Source: Devosia lucknowensis (lineage in GTDB: Bacteria; Pseudomonadota; Alphaproteobacteria; Rhizobiales; Devosiaceae). From it: DNA of 64,000 nucleotides. The notes below the pieces were generated by a model. The model was not told the DNA's origin, did not search any database, and saw only the letters and a list, made by a program, of their open reading frames with translations. The translations under genes and the position numbers were made by a program. Location: the NCBI RefSeq assembly GCF_900177655.1, contig NZ_FXWK01000001.1, positions 1,488,001-1,552,000 on the forward strand, in the 5' to 3' direction. Shown here one piece after another: positions 1 through 8,922 of the stretch; the first letter of the stretch is position 1, and each line of letters begins with the position of its first letter.

Positions 1-273
1 CGCAATCACATGCAAAGCCAGCGTGGTCTTGCCAGAGCTTTCCGGCCCGAAGATTTCAACGATGCGCCCCTTGGGCAACCCGCCAATGCCAAGCGCGATA
101 TCGAGGCCGAGCGAGCCGGTCGAGATCGATTCCACTTCGATTGCGGAATTCTCGCCAAGGCGCATGATCGAGCCCTTGCCGAAATTCCGCTCGATCTGGC
201 TCAAAGCCGCCTGAAGCGCCTTGTCCTTGTCCATCGATCCACCCTCTACAACGCGAAGCGGCGAAGCTGCCAT
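1..273 (-). CDS. recA: RecA recombinase, N-terminal 91 residues (cut by window edge)
   Basis: This is the first 91 codons of RecA, the ATP-dependent strand-exchange protein that also triggers LexA self-cleavage. The translated end carries the family's Walker A loop (GPESSGKTT) preceded by the typical [14 protein letters not shown] stretch, and the early [17 protein letters not shown] segment is a RecA signature. The ATG at 271-273 is chosen because AAGGAGA lies just upstream on the minus strand. The rest of the gene runs off the left edge. The region upstream holds paired LexA-like boxes, which fits SOS control. Identification is certain; only the C-terminal part is unseen. Confidence 0.97.
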   Translation of the reverse strand, partial: MAASPLRVVEGGSMDKDKALQAALSQIERNFGKGSIMRLGENSAIEVESISTGSLGLDIALGIGGLPKGRIVEIFGPESSGKTTLALHVIA

Positions 274-356
274 GATGCTGTCTCCTTATTTCACGCTCTC
301 CGATGCTGCGCAACGAGGGGCGGATGATGGCTGATGTGTTTGTTCCGTGCTTTATT

Positions 357-401
357 TGTTCTCATTTTGTTTCGGTTCCGTCAAGGTACAAAATGAGAAC
401 A
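357..401. promoter_or_regulatory. Two inverted LexA-like boxes upstream of recA
   Basis: TGTTCTCATTTTGT at 357-370 is repeated as its exact reverse complement at 388-401, giving a 14-bp inverted repeat with a 17-bp spacer. Each arm contains GTTC-N7-GTTT or GTTC-N7-GTAC, one or two bases from the alphaproteobacterial SOS box GTTC-N7-GTTC. The position, about 85-130 bp upstream of the recA start, suits a LexA operator. Function is inferred from motif and position. Confidence 0.6.
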
Positions 402-552
402 CGGTCACATCGGCGCGGGACGCTGCTCAGGCTCGCAATAAAGCGATTCTGCTGCTCCCGTTAGCCCGACCATAAAAGTATGATTTTTAGCTGGACACGT
501 GGACGCCGGACACGTTTTATGCGGCAAAATCCATGCGACCAAGGACCACCCG

Positions 553-1548
553 ATGCATCTCCTTCAATATATCGATGACCAGGGCAAGCGCGCCGTCGGC
601 GTGACCCGCAATGGCCAAACCCACCGGATCAATGGCGTGTCGAGCACGTATGAACTGGTGCAGGCCGCCCTCGGAGCCGGGTCGGGCCTCGGGGCTGCGG
701 TGGAAGCCAGGGGAATAGGCGCGCCGGTGGACAAGCTGGCGCTGGCGACGGAGGGGCGTCTCCTCACCCCGATCGACCATCCCGATCCGGCCCACCTGCA
801 CGTCACAGGCACCGGCCTCACGCACCTGGGCTCCGCCGCCACGCGCGACGCCATGCACAAGGCCAATGGCGACAAGCCCGCGGGCGAATTGACCGACAGC
901 ATGAAGATGTTCCGCATGGGCCTCGAGAACGGCAAGCCCAAGGCCGGCGAAAAGGGCGTCCAGCCCGAATGGTTCTACAAGGGCAACGGCCATATCGTCG
1001 CCCATCCGGGCAAGCCCATCCCGTCGCCGTCCTTTGCCCTCGACGCAGGTGAGGAACCCGAGATCGCCGGCATCTACGTGATCGACGCAGACGGCCAGCC
1101 CCGGCGCCTCGGCTTTGCGCTGGGCAACGAGTTTTCCGACCACGTCACCGAGCGGATGAACTATCTCTACCTTGCCCATTCCAAGCTGCGCGCCTGTTCG
1201 TTCGGCCCCGAACTCCGCGTCGGCGACCTGCCGCGCCACATCGAGGGCAAGTCGCGCATCATCCGCGACGGCCAGGTCGTGTGGGAAAAGCCCTTCCTCT
1301 CGGGCGAGGACAATATGAGCCACACGATCGCCAACCTCGAATACCATCACTTCAAATATGACCTGTTCTGCCAGCCCGGCGACGTCCACGTGCACATGTT
1401 CGGCACGGCCACGCTGAGCTTTGCCGATGGCATTTCCAACCGCACCGGCGACACGTTCGAGATCGAGGAAAGCCAGTTCGGCCTGCCGCTGCGCAACCCG
1501 ATCCGGGTCGAGGCCGAAAAGCCGGTCGTGGTTGCCGGACTCTACTAA
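553..1548 (+). CDS. AraD1-family (fumarylacetoacetate hydrolase-like) sugar-acid enzyme
   Basis: A 331-residue protein matching what I know of the AraD1 family, FAH-fold proteins found in L-arabinose and L-fucose type oxidative sugar pathways. The C-terminal half carries FAH-like blocks (GYVxD-type ALGNEFSDHVTE, then LSGEDNMSHTIANLEYHHFKYD, and the end GDTFEIEE). I use ATG 553 rather than the in-frame ATG at 499 because AAGGA at 541-545 sits 7 bases before it. The next gene downstream is an aldo/keto reductase on the same strand, consistent with a sugar dehydrogenase step. The exact reaction, dehydratase or hydrolase on a 2-keto-3-deoxy sugar acid, cannot be fixed from sequence. Confidence 0.75.
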   Translation: MHLLQYIDDQGKRAVGVTRNGQTHRINGVSSTYELVQAALGAGSGLGAAVEARGIGAPVDKLALATEGRLLTPIDHPDPAHLHVTGTGLTHLGSAATRDAMHKANGDKPAGELTDSMKMFRMGLENGKPKAGEKGVQPEWFYKGNGHIVAHPGKPIPSPSFALDAGEEPEIAGIYVIDADGQPRRLGFALGNEFSDHVTERMNYLYLAHSKLRACSFGPELRVGDLPRHIEGKSRIIRDGQVVWEKPFLSGEDNMSHTIANLEYHHFKYDLFCQPGDVHVHMFGTATLSFADGISNRTGDTFEIEESQFGLPLRNPIRVEAEKPVVVAGLY

Positions 1549-1644
1549 CTCTGGTGCACGAAGCCGCCCTGGGTCAGGCCCACGGGCGCAATTGTGTGCG
1601 GGGTTGGCGCCACCAGGCGCCGGCCCTGCTTTACTCCCGGCAAC

Positions 1645-1658
1645 TAACATGTCAGTTA
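1645..1658. promoter_or_regulatory. Possible operator before the aldo/keto reductase gene
   Basis: TAAC-N6-GTTA forms a short inverted repeat 26-39 bp upstream of the ATG at 1684, and a second CAGTT copy follows at about 1669. It could be a repressor site for the sugar genes. No regulator gene is adjacent, so this is a weak call. Confidence 0.25.
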
Positions 1659-1683
1659 TCTTCCAGACAGTTGGGAGGCTGAA

Positions 1684-2703
1684 ATGGCAGGTCGCGGGTT
1701 TGAAAAGCGCCAGGTGGGCAAGACCGGGCTCGAAGTCACGACGCTCGGCCTCGGCGGCGCCAGCCTTGCCGGAATTTTCTCGGCCGTCCCGTCGGATCAG
1801 GCGCGCGCCACCGTCCGCCACGCTCTCCTTGCCGGCATCACCTATGTCGATACGGCACCCCAATATGGCCTCGGCCGGTCCGAGCACCTGGTGGGCGAGA
1901 TCGTGCGCGAGGCCACTCCCCGCCCGGTGATTTCCACAAAGGTCGGCCGCCTGCTCCGGCCGGTCGACCCTGCCCGGCAGGACAAGGGCAACTGGATCGA
2001 TCCCCTGCCCTTCGACCAGCGATACGACTATTCCTACGACGGCGTCATGCGCTCGCATGAGGACAGCCTCCAGCGCCTCGGCGTCGAAAAGGTCGATATC
2101 CTCTACGTGCACGACATCGGCACTGCCACGCACGGCGTCGAAGGCAACCGGCCGCTCTGGGCGCAGCTGTCAGGTGGCGGCTACGAGGCGTTGCGGGAGC
2201 TGCGCGACAGCGGCGCCGTCAAGGCCATTGGCCTCGGGGTCAACGAGTGGGAAGTGTGCATGGACGCCTTTGGCCTCGGCGACTGGGACGTGTTCCTGCT
2301 GGCCGGGCGCTACACGCTGCTCGAACAGACCGCGCTTGAGCCGTTCATGACCACCTGCATCGCCCGCGGTGCCTCGGTGGTGGTCGGCGGACCATTCAAT
2401 TCCGGCATTCTGGTCGGTGGTGACACGTTCAACTATGCAAGGGCACCCGAGGCGGTCGTCGCCCGCGTGCGCGCCATCGAGGCGGTCTGCAAGGCCTTCA
2501 ATGTGCCCTTGCCCGCGGCCGCTCTGCAATTCCCGCTGACCCACCCTGCCGTTTGCAACGTGTTGCCCGGCCCGCGCTCGCCGGGGGAACTGGACGGCAT
2601 TCTCGCCTGGTGGGACGCGACCATTCCCGATGCCCTGTGGTCGACGCTGGCTGACGAAGGCCTTCTCGCGCCCGGCACGCCCGTGCCCGGCGGACCGGTG
2701 TGA
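1684..2703 (+). CDS. Aldo/keto reductase, D-threo-aldose 1-dehydrogenase-like
   Basis: A 339-residue NAD(P)-dependent oxidoreductase of the aldo/keto reductase fold. The catalytic tetrad is visible: Asp and Tyr in YVDTAPQYGLGRSEH, Lys in ISTKVGRLL, and His in ILYVHDIG. The LLRPVD stretch and the DYSYDGVMRSHEDSL block resemble the L-fucose/D-threo-aldose 1-dehydrogenase and pyridoxal 4-dehydrogenase branch. GGGAGG at 1673-1678 supports the start. Neighbouring the AraD1-family gene, it most likely oxidises an aldose to its lactone in a non-phosphorylative pathway. The substrate is an inference. Confidence 0.8.
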   Translation: MAGRGFEKRQVGKTGLEVTTLGLGGASLAGIFSAVPSDQARATVRHALLAGITYVDTAPQYGLGRSEHLVGEIVREATPRPVISTKVGRLLRPVDPARQDKGNWIDPLPFDQRYDYSYDGVMRSHEDSLQRLGVEKVDILYVHDIGTATHGVEGNRPLWAQLSGGGYEALRELRDSGAVKAIGLGVNEWEVCMDAFGLGDWDVFLLAGRYTLLEQTALEPFMTTCIARGASVVVGGPFNSGILVGGDTFNYARAPEAVVARVRAIEAVCKAFNVPLPAAALQFPLTHPAVCNVLPGPRSPGELDGILAWWDATIPDALWSTLADEGLLAPGTPVPGGPV

Positions 2704-2717
2704 ACGCGTCGGAATCA

Positions 2718-3113
2718 CTAGTTCAGGTCGAGCGCGTAAGTCTTTAGGAATTCGAGCGGAATGAGGTCGAGCACGCGCTGGTTGGTTTGCCGCAGATAAA
2801 CCCGCGGCGCCATCCCGGCATTATGCGCCTGGGCCCATCGCGCTGCCACGAGGCACCAGCGATTGCCGGCCACGAGGCCCGGAAAGCTGAAATTCGGCAG
2901 CGGCGTGGAGAGGTCGTTCCCGACGCTCTTCGAATAGGCGAGGAAGGCGCTGCTCACCTCGATGCACACGAGGTGCACCGCCGCGCCCTCGGTGCCGGCA
3001 GCGCAATATCCCGACCGGAAATAGCCGGTAAGCGGATCGTGCGAGCAGGGCTGCAGCGCCTCGCCCAGCACGTTGAGTTCGGCTTGGCCCTCGATGCGGG
3101 GAACCACTGTCAT
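2718..3113 (-). CDS. DUF2237-family protein
   Basis: A 131-residue protein that matches the DUF2237 pattern from end to end: NVLGxxLxxCSxDPLTGYFRxGYC near the N-terminus, HxVCxEV, then SxGNDLSTPxPxxxFPGLxxGxxWCLxAxRW and LExLKxYAL at the C-terminus. Four cysteines are conserved. I prefer the ATG at 3111-3113 over the GTG two codons upstream because GAGG is spaced correctly for it. The biochemical function is unknown to me. It stands alone between the aldo/keto reductase (convergent) and cckA (same strand). Confidence 0.85.
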   Translation of the reverse strand: MTVVPRIEGQAELNVLGEALQPCSHDPLTGYFRSGYCAAGTEGAAVHLVCIEVSSAFLAYSKSVGNDLSTPLPNFSFPGLVAGNRWCLVAARWAQAHNAGMAPRVYLRQTNQRVLDLIPLEFLKTYALDLN

Positions 3114-3169
3114 CTGCACTGCCTCAAGGGTCGCCGCGACGCGGTCACGACAGAGGGAGGGTGGACCAC

Positions 3170-5737
3170 CTACTCCGCCTTGTCCATGCGCCGCAGCACG
3201 TCCTTGACCTTGGAATTGATCTGGTCGAGCGAATAGGGCTTGGGCAGGAAGTCGACGCTCTGGTCGTCCTCGATATCGCGGCGAACGCTTTCTTCGGCGT
3301 AGCCGGACACGAAGATGATCTTGAGATTGGGCATCTTGTCGCGAATGACCTTGAGCATGGTCGGCCCGTCCATTTCGGGCATCACCACGTCGGAGATGAT
3401 GAGGTCCACCTGGTAGTCGAGGTCTTCGAGCACCTCGATGGCCTCTTCGCCACCATCGGCCTCGAACACCTCGTAGCCGGTAGCCTTGAGGGCGCGGGCG
3501 GAGAAGGCGCGCACGCTCTCCTCGTCTTCGACCAGCAGAATGCGCTCGTGTCCGGTAAGATCCTTTGCCGGGGCGGCGGCGACGGCAGCCTTGGCCGCGG
3601 CTTCCTCGGCCGTCGGCACGTAGCGTGGCAGAAAAATCTTGAACGTCGTGCCCACGCCCACGGTCGACACCGGATAGATGAAGCCTTCGGTCTGCTTGAC
3701 GATGCCATAGACCGTCGAGAGCCCCAGGCCCGTGCCCTTTCCCAGTTCCTTGGTGGTAAAGAACGGCTCGAAGATCTTGGCCAGAACTTCCGCGCTCATG
3801 CCCGTCCCGGTATCCTCGACGTCGATCAGCACATAGTCGGCGGCCGCCAGGCCCTCGAACTTCATGCCTGTCGTATCCGCCTCGGTCACGTTGGCCGTGC
3901 GAATGGTGATCGAGCCGCCATTGGGCATCGCGTCGCGCGCATTGACCACGAGATTGATGATCACCTGCTCGAGCTGCACCACGTCGGCACGCACAGGCCA
4001 GATATTGCGGCCATGCTCGACCGTGAGATTGTTCTTCTCGCCGATCATGCGCTTGAGCAACACCGTGAGGTCGTCGACGATCAGCGGCAGCTCCAGCACC
4101 TGCGGCCGCAGCGTCTGCCGGCGCGAGAAGGCCAGCAGCTGGCGGGTGAGGCCGGCGGCACGGTTGGCGTTCTGCTTGATCTGCATCAGCTCGCTGAACG
4201 AGGGATCACCGGGCTTGTGCTTGAGCAGCAGCAGATCCGAAAAGCCGATGATGGCCGTGAGCAGGTTGTTGAAGTCGTGCGCCACGCCGCCGGCGAGCTG
4301 GCCGACCGCCTGCATCTTCTGGCTCTGCGCAAACTGCGCCTCGAGCTTGCGCTGGTCGGTCATGTCGAGCGCATAGACATTGACCCGTTCGGGCGATCCC
4401 GCGCTTGCTTCCGAGGCGGAAATATAGAGGCGCACCGCATGCTCGCCTTCGGCGCTCAGAACCGCATCGACCGGTTCTACCTCGGACCGCTGCGCCGAGG
4501 CATCGGCCAGTGCGCGCACGAATTTGTCGCGGCTCGCCTCCCCGATCAGGTCGCGCAACGGCTGAAGTTCGAGGCTCTTGTCCTCGCCGGCCCAATGGAA
4601 AATGCGCCCGAACGGCGCATTGGTGCGCACGATCCGACCGTCGCCGTCCAGCGTCGCGATGGCAAAGGGCGTATCGTTGAAAAAGCGCGAGAAACGCACT
4701 TCGGCGGCGCGCAGCTCTTCCTCGGTATCGGGCGCACTCGACATGTCGAGCACCAGCGTGCGGGTTTCGCCCAGCTCGCCGTCCGCGAGGCGCGCGGCGC
4801 GATGCAGCAGGCGCACGGGCAGCGACGTGCCGTTGCGACGCACGAGGTCGATATCGATGATCTCGGTACGGATTTCTCCGTCACCCCTGCCCCGCATCAG
4901 CAGCGAAGCGCCGTCGCCGCGGACGATGTCGGACAGCGAAAGTTGACCGGCATTGAACTCGGCGAGGTCGTATCCCAGCCAGTCGGCCAGCGTCGAATTG
5001 AGATACTGGATGCGGCCCTGCGCATCGGCCGAGAAGAACCCCGAAGGCGAATGGTCGAGGTAATCGATGGCCCGCTGCAGGTCACGAAAGGCCGTTTCGT
5101 TGTTCTCGCGGTCGCGGGTGATGTCTTCGACCTGCCAGGCCACCAGCGGCTTGCGGGCATCCTCGGTCTGCGGCAGCGGCCGCACCGAAACACGGTACCA
5201 GAAAACGCGGCTGGCTTCCGACTGCGACCCGCCCAGCCCACCGGGCACGCGGATGTCCTCGATGGCGCTGCGGCCGTCCCGCGCGGCGCGGGAAAGCCGG
5301 TAGATGGCTTCCCCGGCATCGGCATATCCAGAAAAGAGGCGCGGAACGCCCACCGGTACGCCATTGGTGATGGCGCCGGGAAAGCTCCCGTAATGCTGGT
5401 TCACATAGGTGATCTTGCCCTCGCGATCGGCGATCACCGCGCCGAACGGCAGGCTGTCCACCACGGCATGGCTGAGGGTTCGCCCGTCGTCGCTGGTCGA
5501 GAAGCGGAAGAGGCCTGCCGCAATGCCGAACAGGAAGAAAACCCCGGCCACGGCCAGCAGGCCGACAAAGGTCATCACCAGCTCGGGCGGGATGCTGTCG
5601 CCGAACAGCGAAAACACCACGGCGACCACCACCAGCACGATGGCCAGCAACAGGACGCGCCACAAGCCTGCGCCACCGCGCCCGCTATCCAGGACGGGTT
5701 CGGGATAGCTGCCCTCGCCGAGCGGCGTCGATGCCAT
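3170..5737 (-). CDS. cckA: Hybrid sensor histidine kinase CckA
   Basis: An 855-residue membrane kinase that in alphaproteobacteria feeds phosphate through ChpT to CtrA and CpdR. Two transmembrane helices lie at about residues 24-65, followed by PAS-like sensing regions. The dimerisation/phosphoacceptor helix contains the His motif GGVAHDFNNLLTAI. The ATPase domain shows the N box NLVVNARDAMPNGG and G boxes DTGTGMS and GTGLGLSTVYG. The C-terminal receiver domain starts ILLVEDEESVR, with phosphoacceptor Asp in IISDVVMPEMDG and Lys in LPKPYS. ATG 5737 has GGAG upstream; the track-style start 17 codons earlier lacks one. It sits directly upstream of the flhB 3' end, next to flagellar genes that carry CtrA boxes. 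Confidence 0.95.
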   Translation of the reverse strand: MASTPLGEGSYPEPVLDSGRGGAGLWRVLLLAIVLVVVAVVFSLFGDSIPPELVMTFVGLLAVAGVFFLFGIAAGLFRFSTSDDGRTLSHAVVDSLPFGAVIADREGKITYVNQHYGSFPGAITNGVPVGVPRLFSGYADAGEAIYRLSRAARDGRSAIEDIRVPGGLGGSQSEASRVFWYRVSVRPLPQTEDARKPLVAWQVEDITRDRENNETAFRDLQRAIDYLDHSPSGFFSADAQGRIQYLNSTLADWLGYDLAEFNAGQLSLSDIVRGDGASLLMRGRGDGEIRTEIIDIDLVRRNGTSLPVRLLHRAARLADGELGETRTLVLDMSSAPDTEEELRAAEVRFSRFFNDTPFAIATLDGDGRIVRTNAPFGRIFHWAGEDKSLELQPLRDLIGEASRDKFVRALADASAQRSEVEPVDAVLSAEGEHAVRLYISASEASAGSPERVNVYALDMTDQRKLEAQFAQSQKMQAVGQLAGGVAHDFNNLLTAIIGFSDLLLLKHKPGDPSFSELMQIKQNANRAAGLTRQLLAFSRRQTLRPQVLELPLIVDDLTVLLKRMIGEKNNLTVEHGRNIWPVRADVVQLEQVIINLVVNARDAMPNGGSITIRTANVTEADTTGMKFEGLAAADYVLIDVEDTGTGMSAEVLAKIFEPFFTTKELGKGTGLGLSTVYGIVKQTEGFIYPVSTVGVGTTFKIFLPRYVPTAEEAAAKAAVAAAPAKDLTGHERILLVEDEESVRAFSARALKATGYEVFEADGGEEAIEVLEDLDYQVDLIISDVVMPEMDGPTMLKVIRDKMPNLKIIFVSGYAEESVRRDIEDDQSVDFLPKPYSLDQINSKVKDVLRRMDKAE

Positions 5738-5869
5738 GATGATCTGCTCCAGCGCGCTTGAGACAGTCCCGAATCGGGACATTCCCAAGGTCTAGCAAAT
5801 GGTCTGCCCGCTTGGGAGTGCGAAGCAGCGATTTGCCGTGGATGGTGGGAAGCCTGCCACTGTTTCGGC

Positions 5870-6958
5870 CTACGCGCTTGGCCGCCAGCCACCGCCGGAG
5901 CGCTTGAGGCGCATCACGAAGCCGATCACCTCGGCGACGGCCTTGAAATGCTCGCCCGGAATGGTGTCGTCGATATCGACCGCTGCGAACAGCGCTCGCG
6001 CCAGCGGCGGATTTTCGACGATGGGGACGTCATTTTCCTTGGCCAGCTCGCGGATGCGGAACGCCACCGCGTCCGCGCCCTTGGCTACGCAGATCGGCGC
6101 CGCCATGGACTTGTCGTACTTGAGCGCCACGGCAAAGTGGGTCGGGTTGGTGATGACCACGGTTGCATCGGGCACCGCCGCCATCATGCGCTTGCGCGAC
6201 CGCTCCTGCCGCAATTGCCGCAGGCGGCCCTTCACGTGGGGGTCGCCTTCTTGCTGCTTGTATTCCTCGCGCGTTTCCTGGACCGTCATCATCTGACGCT
6301 TCCACCATTTCTGCCGCATGTAGAAGAAATCAGCGGCCGCGATGGCAGTCACCACGGCCAGCACGGCCATGAAGATCTTGATCCCGATTTCCTGGAAATC
6401 GAGCAGGATCATGATCGGCTCGACGGTAACCATGGTCTCCAGCCGGTCCCGTTCCGGCCAGCACACCACGACGACGATCACCCCGACCAATGCGATCTTG
6501 ACGAGGCCCTTGCCGAAATTGACGAGCGCATCGGGCGAGAACAATCGCTTGGCGCCGCTGAGTGGCGAAATCTTCGACAGCTTCGGCGTGATTGGATCGA
6601 CCGACCAGACAGGCCGGTGCTGCACCAGATTGGCAAGGATGCCGCACACCATGAGGATCACGAGCGGAATGGTCGTCACGCCGATGACAGCAAATGCCAG
6701 ACCGTTGAAGAAGTTTGAAAAGCCCGCACCTTCAACGTCGAACTGGTCGGCATTCATGATGATCAGCGCCAGCGAGCGGCCCAGTTCGCTGCTCACCCAT
6801 GGCGACAGCATTGCAAAGACCACCGCCGAACCCAGCAGCATAAACCAGGTGGTGACTTCCTGGCTCTTGGCGACATCGCCCTTCTTGTGGGCATCGTCGA
6901 GCTTCTTTTGGGAAGGGTCTTCTGTTTTGGAGTCTTGTTCCGGGGCTTCGTCCGACAT
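5870..6958 (-). CDS. flhB: Flagellar export apparatus protein FlhB
   Basis: A 362-residue inner-membrane component of the flagellar type III export gate that switches substrate class after self-cleavage. The N-terminal cytosolic start (SKTEDPSQKKLDDAHKKGDV) is the family signature. Four membrane helices follow at roughly residues 35-215. The autocleavage motif NPTH is present in VITNPTHFAVAL, with the C-terminal FlhBCC domain after it. It is the last gene of the minus-strand operon flgB-flgC-fliE-fliQ-fliR-flhB, starting 3 bases after fliR. Confidence 0.97.
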   Translation of the reverse strand: MSDEAPEQDSKTEDPSQKKLDDAHKKGDVAKSQEVTTWFMLLGSAVVFAMLSPWVSSELGRSLALIIMNADQFDVEGAGFSNFFNGLAFAVIGVTTIPLVILMVCGILANLVQHRPVWSVDPITPKLSKISPLSGAKRLFSPDALVNFGKGLVKIALVGVIVVVVCWPERDRLETMVTVEPIMILLDFQEIGIKIFMAVLAVVTAIAAADFFYMRQKWWKRQMMTVQETREEYKQQEGDPHVKGRLRQLRQERSRKRMMAAVPDATVVITNPTHFAVALKYDKSMAAPICVAKGADAVAFRIRELAKENDVPIVENPPLARALFAAVDIDDTIPGEHFKAVAEVIGFVMRLKRSGGGWRPSA

Positions 6959-6961
6959 GCG

Positions 6962-7729
6962 CTAACCCCTCCACATCGCCAGATGATTCTCGAAGGCGGT
7001 GATGTACCAGCCCATCATCATCACGAGGAGAATCGCGAACAGCAGCAGGCCGACGATGATGTTGGCGGGCATCAGCACGAAGTAGACCTGCAGCTGCGGC
7101 ATCAGGCGGGCCAGGATGCCAGCGCCCAGGTTGAACACAAGACCGAACACAATGAAGGGAGCCGACATCTGGACGCCGACCATGAAGGCGTTGGCCACCG
7201 TTCGTATGGCGATCTGCATCGCGTCGTCGAACATCAGCGGGTCGGTGGGCGAAAACACCATGTAGCTGTCGTAGATCGCCGCCAGCGCCATGTGGTGGAG
7301 ATCGGTGGCAAAGATCAGCGTGATACCGAGGAACGACAGAAAGCTGGAAAACACCGCTCCCTGTGCACCGGCCTGCGTCGGGTCTGCGGCCAGGGCGCCC
7401 GAAAGACCGGTCTGGAACGCGACGATCGTACCGGCCACTGTTGTCGCCATGACCGTGATCCGGATGATTGCGCCGATGATCAGCCCGACGGCCAGCTCGT
7501 GGAAAAGCAGGCCGATGATCCCGGTGAGGTCATCAGGCATGGCGGGAATGACCGAGCTCAACAATGGAAAAACAACGAACGTGAACGCCAGGGCAAAGCC
7601 GAGGCGCATGCGTACCGGAATGGTCTGCTCGCCCAGCGCCGGCATCAGCATAAGCATGGCGCCAATGCGCATGAACAAAATGAAATAGGTGAAGGCGGTG
7701 GCCGGCAGCCAGTCGAGGCTGAGCGTCAC
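6962..7729 (-). CDS. fliR: Flagellar export apparatus protein FliR
   Basis: A 255-residue polytopic protein of the FliPQR export gate. Hydrophobic helices run across the whole length, and the early FILFMRIGAMLMLMPALG block with the later GLLFHELAVGLIIG and QVYFVLMPANIIVGL blocks is typical of FliR. The start is a GTG two bases after the fliQ stop, so translation is probably coupled. Downstream, flhB begins at 6958. Confidence 0.95.
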   Translation of the reverse strand: MTLSLDWLPATAFTYFILFMRIGAMLMLMPALGEQTIPVRMRLGFALAFTFVVFPLLSSVIPAMPDDLTGIIGLLFHELAVGLIIGAIIRITVMATTVAGTIVAFQTGLSGALAADPTQAGAQGAVFSSFLSFLGITLIFATDLHHMALAAIYDSYMVFSPTDPLMFDDAMQIAIRTVANAFMVGVQMSAPFIVFGLVFNLGAGILARLMPQLQVYFVLMPANIIVGLLLFAILLVMMMGWYITAFENHLAMWRG

Positions 7730-7731
7730 CG

Positions 7732-7998
7732 TCAGCCGCCCACGATGATCATGTCGACCACGCGATCCATATAGCCGGCCATGGTCGCCCCGAGAAACGG
7801 TAGGGTGAGCAGCATGGTCACGAAGATCGCGATGATCTTGGGCACGAAGACCAGCGTCATTTCCTGGATCTGGGTCAGCGCCTGGAACAGCGCGATCACC
7901 ACGCCGACGATCAGACCCACCAGCATCATCGGCATCGACACGATGATCAGCGTCCAGATGCCCTGGCTGGCAATGTCGAGCACTTCTGCGCCGGTCAT
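7732..7998 (-). CDS. fliQ: Flagellar export apparatus protein FliQ
   Basis: An 88-residue protein with two hydrophobic helices, the normal size for FliQ. The FQALTQIQEMTLVFVPKI stretch between the helices is the family hallmark. It lies between fliE and fliR in the same minus-strand operon. A 146-bp gap separates it from fliE, the largest in the operon. Confidence 0.95.
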   Translation of the reverse strand: MTGAEVLDIASQGIWTLIIVSMPMMLVGLIVGVVIALFQALTQIQEMTLVFVPKIIAIFVTMLLTLPFLGATMAGYMDRVVDMIIVGG

Positions 7999-8144
7999 GG
8001 GGCCTTTCCTGGTCGAATCGACAAGTAGTCTAGCAGATCGCGCTACCCAACATCATCACCGGTCCGCCCTCGGGCTCGACCCGACGACCATTGTCAACAT
8101 CCATTGCGGCCATGGCGGGCCCGGGAAATGGTGCAGAAACGAGC

Positions 8145-8477
8145 CTAGATCGGCATCCGCATGATCTCTTCATAGGCAGAGATCACCCGGTCACGGATGG
8201 TGACCATGCTCTCGATGGCCATTTCGGTTTCGCTGAGGGCTGTCACCATGTCCACGACATTGGCCTTGCCGTTCACCATGTCGAGCGCCATCTGGTCGGC
8301 CTGCTTGCCGTGGTCGACCAGACCCTGAACGTTCTGTGCCAGGAGGTCGGCGAAATTGCCACCGGCGGCCGGGGCCGTCGCGGTCAGGTCCGCCTGCGGC
8401 TTGGCGGCCTGGTTGATCAGCCGGCTGGCATTGCCGTAAGCGGCGGCAGCGGCATTGAAGGGAGCGTTGATAGCCAT
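8145..8477 (-). CDS. fliE: Flagellar hook-basal body protein FliE
   Basis: A 110-residue adaptor between the MS ring and the rod, exported early by the flagellar type III system. The C-terminal helix (VVDMVTALSETEMAIESMVTIRDRV and ending YEEIMRMPI) is diagnostic. The middle is a helix following FADLLAQNVQGL. The gene follows flgC in the flgB-flhB operon and its ATG is preceded by AAAGG. Confidence 0.95.
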   Translation of the reverse strand: MAINAPFNAAAAAYGNASRLINQAAKPQADLTATAPAAGGNFADLLAQNVQGLVDHGKQADQMALDMVNGKANVVDMVTALSETEMAIESMVTIRDRVISAYEEIMRMPI

Positions 8478-8500
8478 TCTGGCGACCTTTCAGGAAACGA

Positions 8501-8911
8501 TCAGCCGCGCAGGATGTCGAGCGTGCGCCCGAGCATCTGGCGGGTCACGGTGACCACGTTGAGATTGGCCTCGTAGCTGCGCTGGGCTTCGCGCATGTCG
8601 ACCGTCTCGATCAGCGAGTTCACGTTTGGATACTGCACGTAGCCATTGGCATCGGCAGCCGGATGACCCGGTTCGTAACGGGAACTGAACGGGCTCTGGT
8701 CGTAGGCCAGCCGGCCAATCTCCACCACGCGCCCGCCAACCTCGGCGTCGTAGCTGGTCTGGAAGGTCGGGATGCGGCGGCGATACGGCTCGTCGCCCGG
8801 CGCCTTGCCGGCCGAGTCGGCATTGGCGATGTTTTCAGCGATGACACGCATGCGCGCCGTCTGGGCGTGAAGTCCGGTAGCGGCGATGCGCAGCGACGAA
8901 TTGAAGTCCAT
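8501..8911 (-). CDS. flgC: Proximal rod protein FlgC
   Basis: A 136-residue rod subunit with the N-terminal rod/hook motif (SLRIAATGLHAQTARMRVIAENIANADS) and the C-terminal counterpart (VDMREAQRSYEANLNVVTVTRQM). The length fits FlgC. It starts 11 bases after flgB and precedes fliE. Confidence 0.96.
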   Translation of the reverse strand: MDFNSSLRIAATGLHAQTARMRVIAENIANADSAGKAPGDEPYRRRIPTFQTSYDAEVGGRVVEIGRLAYDQSPFSSRYEPGHPAADANGYVQYPNVNSLIETVDMREAQRSYEANLNVVTVTRQMLGRTLDILRG

Positions 8912-8922
8912 GACCTAGCCCC

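Noticed and set aside
517-2133. Long minus-strand open frame of 538 codons
   Set aside because: It is a shadow of the araD1-like and aldo/keto reductase genes; no protein family is recognisable and it has no ribosome site.
3161-5761. 866-codon plus-strand frame opposite cckA
   Set aside because: It is antisense to CckA, His/Arg/Gly-rich and typical of high-GC shadow frames.
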